Source of the DNA: Taibaiella sp965229095
GTDB taxonomy: Bacteria > Bacteroidota > Bacteroidia > Chitinophagales > Chitinophagaceae
Direction of reading: 5' to 3'
Length of the DNA: 64,000 nt
Assembly: GCA_965229095.1 (NCBI GenBank)
Contig: OZ245855.1
Coordinates: forward strand, 558,001 to 622,000
The notes under the pieces were generated by a model. It did no database searches. It was not told the DNA's origin and saw only the letters and a program-made list of their open reading frames with translations. The translations under genes were made by a program, and so were the position numbers. Each line of letters opens with the position of its first letter. Position 1 is the stretch's first letter. Positions 12,292-19,029 of the stretch are shown here, piece by piece.

Positions 12292-12890
12292 ATTTTTACT
12301 CTTATAAATTAGATCATGACTATGGGCTGGCCCCAAATCCATTTGGACCATACTGCACGTTAGCCGTATGCAAATCCAACATTCGAAAAAATAAGAACTT
12401 AGCAATTAATGATTGGATAATAGGTACAGGCAGTAAAGCACTAGACTGTGAATATCATCTTATTTACACAATGCAAGTACAAGAGATAATAACTTTCGAT
12501 CAATATTGGAATGATGAAAGGTTTGCATACAAAAAACCCGTTTTAAATGGAAGTTTAGTTCAGATGTATGGAGATAACTTTTATCACAAAGATGATGCAA
12601 CTGGAAAGTGGATTCAAGAAGAATCTGCCCATTCAGTAGTAGATAAAGAAGCTCATTTGGAGGCAGATACAAGTGGGGAACGAGTCTTGATTTCGAGAAA
12701 ATTCTGGTACCTCGGAAATAACTCAAGAATAATACCCAAAGATTTGGAAGAAGTATGTAACGAAGGGCGAGATATGAAATACAAAGACATAGATAACAAA
12801 TTAGGTAGTCAGTTCATTAGTTGGGTAGAAAATAACTTCTTTCCTGGTATTAATGGTGACCCCATTAGTTGGAAAGAGTACAGTAAGTGA
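12288..12890 (+). CDS. Nmad2-type nucleotide-modification-associated protein
   Basis: 200 residues. The N-terminal half carries YKLDHDYGLAPNPFGPYCTL, then CKSNIRK, NDWIIGTGSK and QYWNDERF, the pattern I recognise as nucleotide modification associated domain 2 (Nmad2). Members occur with DNA base-modification and conflict systems; the biochemical role is not established. The C-terminal half has ERVLISRKFWYLGNNSRIIP and a conserved-looking FISWVENNFFPGINGDPISW tail. It is coupled to the TIR gene by an ATGA overlap and is the last gene of operon A. Confidence 0.75.
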   Translation: MNFYSYKLDHDYGLAPNPFGPYCTLAVCKSNIRKNKNLAINDWIIGTGSKALDCEYHLIYTMQVQEIITFDQYWNDERFAYKKPVLNGSLVQMYGDNFYHKDDATGKWIQEESAHSVVDKEAHLEADTSGERVLISRKFWYLGNNSRIIPKDLEEVCNEGRDMKYKDIDNKLGSQFISWVENNFFPGINGDPISWKEYSK

Positions 12891-12917
12891 TTACTTAACA
12901 AAACTGTAATACGCAAG

Positions 12918-12965
12918 AACCTTGTTTGTGCATATATCTTCTGAGAGGCAAGGTTTGGATTTTTC
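12918..12965 (+). terminator. Weak hairpin after operon A
   Basis: AACCTTG (12918-12924) can pair with CAAGGTT (12949-12955) around a 24-nt loop, followed by TTGGATTTTT. A short stem with a long loop, so only a possible terminator between operons A and B. Confidence 0.3.
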
Positions 12966-13003
12966 TGCTTTCCTAAAGAGATTTCAAAAATTTTAAACAA
13001 AAA

Positions 13004-13034
13004 TTTGGAGTGTAAGATTTTCATACTAAATTTG
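13004..13034 (+). promoter_or_regulatory. Bacteroidota sigma-70-type promoter of operon B
   Basis: TTTG (13004-13007), a spacer of exactly 19 nt, then TAAATTTG (13027-13034): a perfect match to the Bacteroidota -33/-7 consensus TTTG-N19..21-TAnnTTTG. A start site near 13040 would give a leader of about 12 nt before the ATG at 13052. Confidence 0.85.
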
Positions 13035-13050
13035 TATGAAAATCTTACAC
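13010..13050. promoter_or_regulatory. Perfect palindrome (17-bp arms) over the operon B promoter
   Basis: Left arm GTGTAAGATTTTCATAC (13010-13026), 7-nt centre TAAATTT, right arm GTATGAAAATCTTACAC (13034-13050), with no mismatch. It covers the promoter spacer, the -7 box and the expected transcription start, and ends 1 nt before the ATG. This is the layout of a dimeric repressor's operator; the XRE protein encoded second in the operon is the obvious candidate. A hairpin in the mRNA leader is an alternative. Confidence 0.8.
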
Positions 13051-13051
13051 A

Positions 13052-13330
13052 ATGATAACTATTGAATCAGACATAATAGAAAAGGAGGTAAGCGCTGTAA
13101 TAAAGGAAATTTGTACGGAATTAGAAATTGACGCTGTAATAGATGGTAAATTCCGGCCAGGCGATTTTATTAAAAGTCAAGTGCTTTTGGATACAATTAG
13201 CACTATTGAAGAGGCGCTGAAAATTATTATACCTAATGAGGTATATATATTCAGTGAAAAAGATCGCAAACAATTATCAATAGAAGAAACTGTCCAGAAA
13301 ATTATTAATGTAGCAAAAAATGCAAACTAA
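13052..13330 (+). CDS. Acyl-carrier-protein-like small protein
   Basis: 92 residues, acidic, predicted four-helix. The segment from Ser42 (KSQVLLDTISTIEEALKIII, then PNE) aligns in register with the classical ACP helix II segment that starts at the phosphopantetheine serine: Ser to the IP proline is 19 residues in both, and the Glu-Glu pair matches. The usual DSL is KSQ here, so it is a divergent ACP. The family role would be to carry an acyl or aminoacyl group as a phosphopantetheine thioester. A holo-ACP synthase gene ends the same operon (17761), which supports the call. No acyl-ACP ligase is present. It is the first gene after the palindromic promoter. Confidence 0.6.
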   Translation: MITIESDIIEKEVSAVIKEICTELEIDAVIDGKFRPGDFIKSQVLLDTISTIEEALKIIIPNEVYIFSEKDRKQLSIEETVQKIINVAKNAN

Positions 13331-13337
13331 AGGCTCA

Positions 13338-13664
13338 ATGACAGAAAGGGACAAAATTGCAGAACGCCTTAAGGAAGCCAGGGTGCTCGCCGGTCTATCG
13401 CAAGAAAGTGCAGCTAAAATACTAAAGCTTCAGCGGCCGGCGATATCAGAAATTGAATCTGGTAAACGCAAAGTTAGCGCAGAAGAAATAATAGAATTCG
13501 CAAAGTTGTACAAGGTAAGTACATCCTGGCTGCTACTAAAAGATGATGAGCAGGAGGAAAAAATGAGTGAGCAACTTAAGATTGCTGCTAGGCAGCTTGC
13601 CAATATGAAGGAGGCGGACAGGAAGAGATTATTAGATATATTGAAAATTATACCCACTAAGTAG
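13338..13664 (+). CDS. XRE-family helix-turn-helix regulator
   Basis: 108 residues from the ATG at 13338; an upstream in-frame ATG at 13320 overlaps the previous gene by 11 nt and is also possible. The HTH spans about 8-60: IAERLKEARVLAGLSQESAA, then LQRPAISEIESGKRKVSAEE, ending FAKLYKVSTSWLL. A charged helical tail (KEADRKRLLDILKII) follows. It lies 4 nt before an ImmA/IrrE-type gene, a common repressor/anti-repressor-protease pairing in mobile elements, and probably binds the palindrome at 13010-13050. Confidence 0.85.
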   Translation: MTERDKIAERLKEARVLAGLSQESAAKILKLQRPAISEIESGKRKVSAEEIIEFAKLYKVSTSWLLLKDDEQEEKMSEQLKIAARQLANMKEADRKRLLDILKIIPTK

Positions 13665-13668
13665 TTAG

Positions 13669-14511
13669 ATGAGCCAAATTTATACAGATGCTATTCTAAA
13701 AGCAAGCAAAGTTCGACGACAGCTAGAGTTAGGTAGGTTTCAGCCTATTAATATTTATGATGTATGCCTGAGTCTAGGGATAACGGTTAGATTTGTAGAT
13801 GTAAATATGGAGGGCTTCTACGTAAACCAGGAAGGTATTCCTACAATATTAATATCCAACCAACGACCATTTCCAAGAAGGTCTTTTACATGTGGACATG
13901 AGCTTGGTCATCATGTTTTTGGGCATGGACTTAAACTGGATATCTTATCGGAAGAAAATGATTATTCAGACTCTAAAGATAGTGATGAAATATTGGTAGA
14001 TGCGTTTGCTGCAGCACTGTTGATGCCTGTTGGCAGTATTCAGTCAGAGTTTATTAAGCGTGGCTTGGATATACAAAAAGCGTCGCCAATTGATTTTTAT
14101 ACAGTTTGTTCAATATTCGGTGTTGGCTATCAAACGCTAATTACTCACTGCAAAATAAATGGTCTTATTAGCGAAGCAAAAGCGGCTTCGCTTAACAAAA
14201 CTAACCCATCAAAAATCTTTAAGGAGCATTTCGGTGGAATTGGAGATAAGTCACACTTCAGGATAATCGATCAATATTGTAAATTGAAAACGGTTGATTT
14301 GGAAGTTTCAAACTACATTATAGTACCAACAAATACCGCTATTGAGGGAACTTTAAAGAAAATTGCTACTACTAAAATTGGTTGTGTATATCAAGCTAAA
14401 AGCCCTGGTATTTTCACTGCTTATTCTTTGGATAGTGATGTTAGCTATTTTATACGAATACAGAAAGAAAACTATATTGGGCTTGCCGAATATCGCCACT
14501 TTGAAGATTAA
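13669..14511 (+). CDS. ImmA/IrrE-type zinc metallopeptidase
   Basis: 280 residues. The peptidase core has RRSFTCGHELGHHVFGH with HExxH at 77-81 and a downstream helix DEILVDAFAAALLMP (107-120) supplying the third ligand region. Family members (ImmA, IrrE/PprI, COG2856) cleave a paired XRE repressor and so switch on the element; here the XRE gene is immediately upstream. The C-terminal 150 residues (ISEAKAASLNKTNPSK onward) are a separate domain I do not recognise, perhaps the sensor. The stop is 9 nt before the next ATG. Confidence 0.85.
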   Translation: MSQIYTDAILKASKVRRQLELGRFQPINIYDVCLSLGITVRFVDVNMEGFYVNQEGIPTILISNQRPFPRRSFTCGHELGHHVFGHGLKLDILSEENDYSDSKDSDEILVDAFAAALLMPVGSIQSEFIKRGLDIQKASPIDFYTVCSIFGVGYQTLITHCKINGLISEAKAASLNKTNPSKIFKEHFGGIGDKSHFRIIDQYCKLKTVDLEVSNYIIVPTNTAIEGTLKKIATTKIGCVYQAKSPGIFTAYSLDSDVSYFIRIQKENYIGLAEYRHFED

Positions 14512-14520
14512 AATTTGCTT

Positions 14521-15267
14521 ATGACTACTCCACATATTATTGAAGACACCAACTTGTCAAATGCTTGGTATAGAGCTGTAAAACACATTTCAGAACATTC
14601 TGGATCAGAAATATCCCCACTGGTATTGACTATTACTCAATTTGATGAGTCGCCAGCTCTAAGAGCTATTTTGGATTCAGATTTATTAGCTCATGACCTC
14701 GATACTATTGATACAGTATCGGCTACAATTTTTCCAGATTCGCTTTATAGAATTTGCAAACAAGATCGAGGAGTTTTATATACTAGGTATATGAAGAATT
14801 TACCCAGAATTAAAAAGATCGATTCTCGAAACAATAAGGGTACATATTTTGAAAGGTTAATATCTTTTGGTGATACTGATAAAGTCAATCAGCTTGAAAT
14901 AATTATAGAGGCTTTACGAGGGGAGTCTAAAGTTAAACGACGTTCTAAACTGCAAGCATGTACTTTCGATCCATTAAAGGATCACTCAAAGGGAGCCTTT
15001 CAGGGATTTCCATGCTTACAGCATGTAACTTTTTATAAATCAGACTCAGGTGGCCTGGTAATGAATAGTTTCTACGCCATTCAATACCTATATCAAAGGG
15101 CTTATGGAAATTGGCTAGGATTAATCAATTTAGGTAAGTTTGTTGCAAAGGAAACTCAATTGGAACTTGAAAGATTTAATTGTTTCATCGGTGTTGAAAA
15201 ACTGGATACAAAGAAGGAGCACGCAAACAAATTATTAGATCGAATTACTGCAGAAGGCGCAATTTAG
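14521..15267 (+). CDS. Diverged thymidylate-synthase/dNMP-hydroxymethylase homologue
   Basis: 248 residues from the ATG at 14521 (an in-frame TTG lies 6 nt upstream). The TS fold is visible: NQLEIIIEALRG, RRSKLQACTFDPLKD (Arg140-Arg141, the phosphate-binding pair), FPCLQHVTFY with catalytic-type Cys165, and LGLINLGKFVA. The RSxD and NIxSYA substrate motifs of canonical ThyA are not conserved, so this is not ordinary dTMP synthase. Known relatives in phages make 5-hydroxymethyl-dUMP or -dCMP. The next gene, 1 nt downstream, is a base-hypermodification protein, which supports a role in making a modified pyrimidine. The exact substrate is unknown. Confidence 0.72.
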   Translation: MTTPHIIEDTNLSNAWYRAVKHISEHSGSEISPLVLTITQFDESPALRAILDSDLLAHDLDTIDTVSATIFPDSLYRICKQDRGVLYTRYMKNLPRIKKIDSRNNKGTYFERLISFGDTDKVNQLEIIIEALRGESKVKRRSKLQACTFDPLKDHSKGAFQGFPCLQHVTFYKSDSGGLVMNSFYAIQYLYQRAYGNWLGLINLGKFVAKETQLELERFNCFIGVEKLDTKKEHANKLLDRITAEGAI

Positions 15268-15268
15268 A

Positions 15269-16342
15269 ATGACGAAAAAAATAACTAACCAAATAGCATC
15301 AAGTAAAGCAACATCTGGCATGACTATATACATACCTTTTCCTGGGAAAAAAACAGAGGTGTATGATAGTTATTGGAAGTTTGCGGCGCTGAGGCAAGAA
15401 GCTTTTTTTAATCGATTAGAAGGGAAACCCTATCCTTGGTCGACCGACCCCATAATTAACCGTCATCGATTTACAAATGTATATCGTGCTTCAGATAGAG
15501 TAAGTCAGTATTTAATTAGGAATGTAATTTATAGAGAAGATTTGCCCGATACCCCTAAAGAAACCCTGTTCCGAATTTTATTGTTTAAACTTTTCAATAA
15601 AATTGAGACGTGGGAGCTTTTGACTTCAAAATTTGGCTCACTTACTTATGAAGAATATAATTTCAAAAGGTATGATGATCTCCTTTCAGAAACTATTGCT
15701 TCTGGTACACGAATTTATTCTGCAGCCTATATCATGCCTTCTGGTAAGTCATATTATGGGCATTTACGCAAGCACTCAAATCATTTAAAACTAATTGAAC
15801 ATATCATCAACGACAATGTCCACGAACGTTTAATGTCTGTACAGAGAATGCAAGAGGCGTTTGAAATTATCAAGAGCTATCCTAGTCTTGGTGATTTTTT
15901 AGCCTATCAATTACTTATCGACATAAACTATTCCTCTATCATAGATTTTTCTGAGTCGGAGTTTGTTGTTCCTGGCCCAGGCGCTAAAGGAGGGATTAGC
16001 AAGTGCTTTTACGATACAGGAGGGCTTAGTAATGTTGAAATAATAAAATTCATGACTGATAGGCAAGAGCGGGAGTTTGAACGGTTAGAACTAAATTTTA
16101 AAACTCTCTGGGGTAGGAGATTGCATTTGATTGATTGTCAGAATATTTTCTGCGAAGTGGATAAATATGCTCGGGTAAAACATCCTGATATTAAAGGTAC
16201 TAGTGATAGGGTAAAAATAAAGCAAACATTTAAAATAAATTCAAGACCCCTAAACATCTGGTTCCCTCCTAAGTGGAGAATTAATGGTGATATAAGGCTG
16301 AAAGAGGCCAAAGACCTATTCACGGGAGTTAATGATTCATAA
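15269..16342 (+). CDS. Putative DNA-base hypermodification protein (5-hmdU kinase-helical / aGPT-Pplase type)
   Basis: 357 residues, helical, no membrane segment. Motifs: YWKFAALRQEAFF (35-47), RHRFTNVYRASDRVSQYLI (65-83), LFKLFNKIETWELL, GTRIYSAAYIMPSG, SLGDFLAYQLLIDINYS (206-222), FVVPGPGAKGGI (232-243) and LIDCQNIFCEVDKYARVKHP (287-306). I recognise this pattern as the family called 5-hmdU DNA kinase helical domain or alpha-glutamyl/putrescinyl-thymine pyrophosphorylase-like, first noted in phage base-hypermodification loci. The central part resembles a helix-hairpin-helix DNA-glycosylase fold. No Walker A loop is visible, so kinase activity would need a partner. It directly follows the TS homologue. 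Confidence 0.72.
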   Translation: MTKKITNQIASSKATSGMTIYIPFPGKKTEVYDSYWKFAALRQEAFFNRLEGKPYPWSTDPIINRHRFTNVYRASDRVSQYLIRNVIYREDLPDTPKETLFRILLFKLFNKIETWELLTSKFGSLTYEEYNFKRYDDLLSETIASGTRIYSAAYIMPSGKSYYGHLRKHSNHLKLIEHIINDNVHERLMSVQRMQEAFEIIKSYPSLGDFLAYQLLIDINYSSIIDFSESEFVVPGPGAKGGISKCFYDTGGLSNVEIIKFMTDRQEREFERLELNFKTLWGRRLHLIDCQNIFCEVDKYARVKHPDIKGTSDRVKIKQTFKINSRPLNIWFPPKWRINGDIRLKEAKDLFTGVNDS

Positions 16343-16400
16343 ATAGCAAAATATATAACTTAGCAGAATGAAGTATTGTGATTAGTAAATGTAAAAAACT

Positions 16401-17192
16401 ATGTCATACTTAGGACCACAACAGCTACAAATTCTTTTACCAAGCTGCATTGATAAGTTCGATTCTAATCGAATCGACAACGCTGCTTATGCATTAGGCT
16501 TAGGAGAGGAAGTATATGTAACAAACTCTAAGAATGGGAAAAAAGAAAAACTTGACGATAAAAATCCTCAAGTTGTAATTGAGCCCGGACAGTTCGCTCT
16601 GCTCTTAACTGAAGAAACCATTACTATTCCTTCTCACATACTAGCTTTTATCTCTATAAAATTTAGTCAAAAAATAAAAGGCCTGATCAATGTTTCTGGC
16701 TTTCATGTTGACCCTGGCTTTCATGGTAAAATAATATTTTCAGTTTACAATGCAGGGCCTGCTACAATTGTATTGGATAAAGGCACTCCTTATTTTTTAA
16801 TTTGGTTTAGTGAGCTGACGAGCAGCGCTGCTCCCTACAATGGGAAGCATAATAATCAGAATGGAATTTCTGCAGAAATTATTAGCGCTTTAAAAGGTGA
16901 GTTAGCGTCTCCCAATGCTTTATTAGAACGTATTAAAGCACATGAGTCTAAAGTAACTAATTTCTCATGGGCTGCAGCTGTATTGATGAGTGTGGGGGTA
17001 ACACTTTCTTTAAAATCGTGCTTTGATATGGCTAAATTTAATGAGGGTTATAATGTTGGTATAAAAGAAAAACAGGCACAAAAGTATATTGATAGTGCAA
17101 TATCGCAACAAAAGGTTGATAGTATTATTTCTTACAGGGTTGATAGCATAATTAATAATCGTGAACATGATACAAAAAAAGAAAAACGCTGA
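16401..17192 (+). CDS. Membrane-anchored dCTP-deaminase/dUTPase-fold protein, deaminase Glu missing
   Basis: 263 residues. Residues about 5-140 have the Dcd/dUTPase beta-fold: VVIEPGQFALLLTEETITIP, IKFSQKIKGLINVSG, HVDPGFHGKIIFSVYNAG (102-119), KGTPYFLIWFSEL. Aligned with E. coli Dcd (DPGWSGCIVLEFYNSG), the catalytic glutamate is Ser114; Asp104 of the dUTPase-like motif is kept. A single membrane segment follows (about 189-205, WAAAVLMSVGVTLSL), then a charged helical tail. This suggests nucleotide binding or sensing at the membrane rather than dCTP deamination. The end overlaps the next gene by 26 nt. Confidence 0.75.
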   Translation: MSYLGPQQLQILLPSCIDKFDSNRIDNAAYALGLGEEVYVTNSKNGKKEKLDDKNPQVVIEPGQFALLLTEETITIPSHILAFISIKFSQKIKGLINVSGFHVDPGFHGKIIFSVYNAGPATIVLDKGTPYFLIWFSELTSSAAPYNGKHNNQNGISAEIISALKGELASPNALLERIKAHESKVTNFSWAAAVLMSVGVTLSLKSCFDMAKFNEGYNVGIKEKQAQKYIDSAISQQKVDSIISYRVDSIINNREHDTKKEKR

Positions 17193-17757
17193 TTTCTTTG
17201 ATTCAATTTACATAACTGGTGAGCAGATTCCAAGATTATTTACTGTGTTATTTGAGGAGGTTGATGCAGGTGAAAAGCAGACGGTTAGGGTTGTTTTTAA
17301 TGGAAGCCGTCAAGTCGGTGATATTATAAGCGACAATTCCTACCAGAACGACTTTTATCGGTATCACGATATTTTTCACTACTCCTTCGCTACACTGTTG
17401 GGCTGGTCGCCCTGCACTAGGGCTATGGTAAAATGTAAAAGGAAAAGCGATAGCTTGATCGACGAGGTGGAAGATGGTGCTAGAGCGGCAATAACCGAAG
17501 AAGCCTTGGCAATGATAGTTTTCAATGAAGCAAAGAGAAAAAACTATTTTAAAGACGCAACAAAGGTTTCAAGAACTACGCTTCGTATCATTAAGGAAAT
17601 GACCGAAAACTTTGAGGTTAATGTAAGAAGTACTAAAGATTGGGAGAAAGCTATTCTAAAGGCTTATGAAATTTTCAGGTTGTTAATAACGAATAAAGGT
17701 GGAAAGGTGGAATTTGATGCAATCAATAAGAACATTAATTATTCAAGGTTAAACTAA
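17167..17757 (+). CDS. Stand-alone MazG C-terminal-domain protein
   Basis: 196 residues from the ATG at 17167 (an in-frame GTG lies at 17161). It lacks the NTP-PPase part but is plainly homologous to the C-terminal half of the MazG fusion at 10885-11769: RYHDIFHY (65-72) against RFHDIFHY, LGWSP, KRKSDS, EDGARAAITEE, and a terminal WEKAILKAYEIF. Conserved His and Asp residues hint at a metal or nucleotide site; no function is established. It overlaps the preceding Dcd-like gene and is followed 3 nt later by the holo-ACP synthase gene. Confidence 0.78.
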   Translation: MIQKKKNADFFDSIYITGEQIPRLFTVLFEEVDAGEKQTVRVVFNGSRQVGDIISDNSYQNDFYRYHDIFHYSFATLLGWSPCTRAMVKCKRKSDSLIDEVEDGARAAITEEALAMIVFNEAKRKNYFKDATKVSRTTLRIIKEMTENFEVNVRSTKDWEKAILKAYEIFRLLITNKGGKVEFDAINKNINYSRLN

Positions 17758-17760
17758 GCA

Positions 17761-18138
17761 ATGATAGTCGGTATTGGGTGTGATGTTGTAGAGCATAAAA
17801 CTACATTAAACTTAAAGTGGGATACCAAGACTTCCTCACAAAATAGAATCTTCTCCCAAGCCGAACTTAATATTTGCACTTTACATGAAAAAGTAACTTT
17901 TTTATCTGGCCGATTCGCTGCAAAAGAAGCAGTCTTGAAATGCATTGGTACTGGAATGCAAGATGGTATTGCTTTAACTGATATAGAGATTTTACAAGAT
18001 CAAAGCGGGAAGCCAATTATTAAACTTCAGGGACTGGCTAAAGTATTAGCCGATACTATGGGAATTTCTTCATGGCATATTAGTATAACTCACAGTAGTG
18101 AATATTCCATTGCTTTTGTAGTAGCAGAAGTGGAATAA
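17761..18138 (+). CDS. acpS: Holo-ACP synthase (AcpS-type phosphopantetheinyl transferase)
   Basis: 125 residues, normal AcpS length. Motifs: IVGIGCDVVE (Asp8, Mg ligand), FLSGRFAAKEAVLKCIGTG (48-66, Glu56 Mg ligand), and HISITHSSEYSIAFVVAE near the end. AcpS transfers 4'-phosphopantetheine from CoA to a carrier-protein serine. It is co-directional with, and last in, the operon that begins with the ACP-like gene at 13052, so that protein is the likely target. The AT-rich composition matches the island, not the core; a separate housekeeping acpS may exist elsewhere. Residues around 12-30 are shorter and more divergent than in typical AcpS. Confidence 0.88.
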   Translation: MIVGIGCDVVEHKTTLNLKWDTKTSSQNRIFSQAELNICTLHEKVTFLSGRFAAKEAVLKCIGTGMQDGIALTDIEILQDQSGKPIIKLQGLAKVLADTMGISSWHISITHSSEYSIAFVVAEVE

Positions 18139-18195
18139 TGCTCACGGCACAAAGCTCGGAAACCTTGTGACTTTATTCCATCGACATCTTTAGAA

Positions 18196-18597
18196 CTACT
18201 TATCCTTAATCAACCTTTCCAGCTTCTCAATCATCTCGGCCTGTTGGCTGATCATGCGCTCGTACAACTCCACCATTTTATCAAGCGGATTGAAATTGCA
18301 TTTGAAATTTTCTACACGACCAACAGCGGCTTCTTCATTGAAAGTATTTGCGATAATGTTGATCGCTCCTTCATCATCCATATTTTCAATGGCTGCTACT
18401 GGCACGTTGAGTATTGCCGCAATGCGTTCCAATAAGGGGGTATCGATGGTTTCTTTGGCTTCGAGCTGCGATACTTTTTTCTGCGTCCAGTCGTCGCCTA
18501 ATTCAATAGCAATGGCTTCCTGCTTGATGCCCAGCATTTCGCGAAAGCGCTTGATGTTGCGGCCCTGGTGGATGTGTTTTTCGGAATGGCTTGTCAT
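18196..18597 (-). CDS. XRE-family transcriptional regulator with coiled-coil tail
   Basis: 133 residues. The HTH covers about 10-65: GRNIKRFREMLGIKQEAIAI, then WTQKKVSQLEAKETID and LLERIAAILNVPVAAIENM. The C-terminal 35 residues (MVELYERMISQQAEMIEKLE) form a likely dimerising coiled coil. It is convergent with the holo-ACP synthase gene (57 nt apart) and has core-like composition, so it is probably not part of the island. TATATTTG (reverse strand of 18602-18609) lies just ahead of the ATG and would give a nearly leaderless transcript. Confidence 0.85.
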   Translation of the reverse strand: MTSHSEKHIHQGRNIKRFREMLGIKQEAIAIELGDDWTQKKVSQLEAKETIDTPLLERIAAILNVPVAAIENMDDEGAINIIANTFNEEAAVGRVENFKCNFNPLDKMVELYERMISQQAEMIEKLERLIKDK

Positions 18598-18638
18598 GCC
18601 ACAAATATAAAGATTTAATGCTATTGCAGTGGGGTGTT

Positions 18639-18672
18639 TGCTGCGATATGCTGTTTTTGTGCTGCGATATGC
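18639..18672. promoter_or_regulatory. Direct repeat between divergent genes
   Basis: TGCTGCGATATGC occurs at 18639-18651 and again at 18660-18672, 21 bp apart (two helical turns), between the XRE gene and the small gene at 18757. This is a candidate binding site for the XRE protein, inferred from placement. Confidence 0.45.
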
Positions 18673-18756
18673 CGTCGGTAGCTTTGATAGCCGGCCTGTA
18701 TTACGGTACTTTAGGCTACCAATACCGCCGCGTTAAAATTAAACATTTTGTTTCTT

Positions 18757-19014
18757 ATGAACCGGCTTGTAAAAAAAGAATTGACCTTGCTGCGTCGCAG
18801 CAACCGCCTGCAGGTGCGGGCGGCTCACGCCCGTATTCTCGAAGCTTATCCCCAGCAGCGTTGCCATGCTTTGCTGCAAGTGCTGTTTGACAGTTGGGCT
18901 ACGGGAAAGCTGTTGCGTACAGATGATGCCCAAGCGCTTGAGCTGCTGCGTTTCTATAAAGACTTATCGGTACTGGTAGAGGCCGATTACCTGTTGGCGC
19001 TACGGGAGGGTTGA
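18757..19014 (+). CDS. Small hypothetical helical protein
   Basis: 85 residues from the ATG at 18757; the longer frame begins at a TTG. Basic N-terminus (MNRLVKKELTLLRRSNRLQ), then helices AHARILEAYPQQRCHALLQV and ALELLRFYKDLSVLVEADYL. No motif recognised. It is divergent from the XRE regulator, which may control it. Confidence 0.5.
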   Translation: MNRLVKKELTLLRRSNRLQVRAAHARILEAYPQQRCHALLQVLFDSWATGKLLRTDDAQALELLRFYKDLSVLVEADYLLALREG

Positions 19015-19029
19015 TGCTGTTTCTTTTAT

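Noticed and set aside
10440..18140. Complete Thoeris, CBASS or restriction-modification system
   Set aside because: No ThsA, cyclase, methyltransferase or endonuclease gene is recognisable, so the island is not assigned to a known named system.
10440..18140. Prophage
   Set aside because: No integrase, capsid, terminase or lysis genes; only nucleotide-metabolism and regulator genes.
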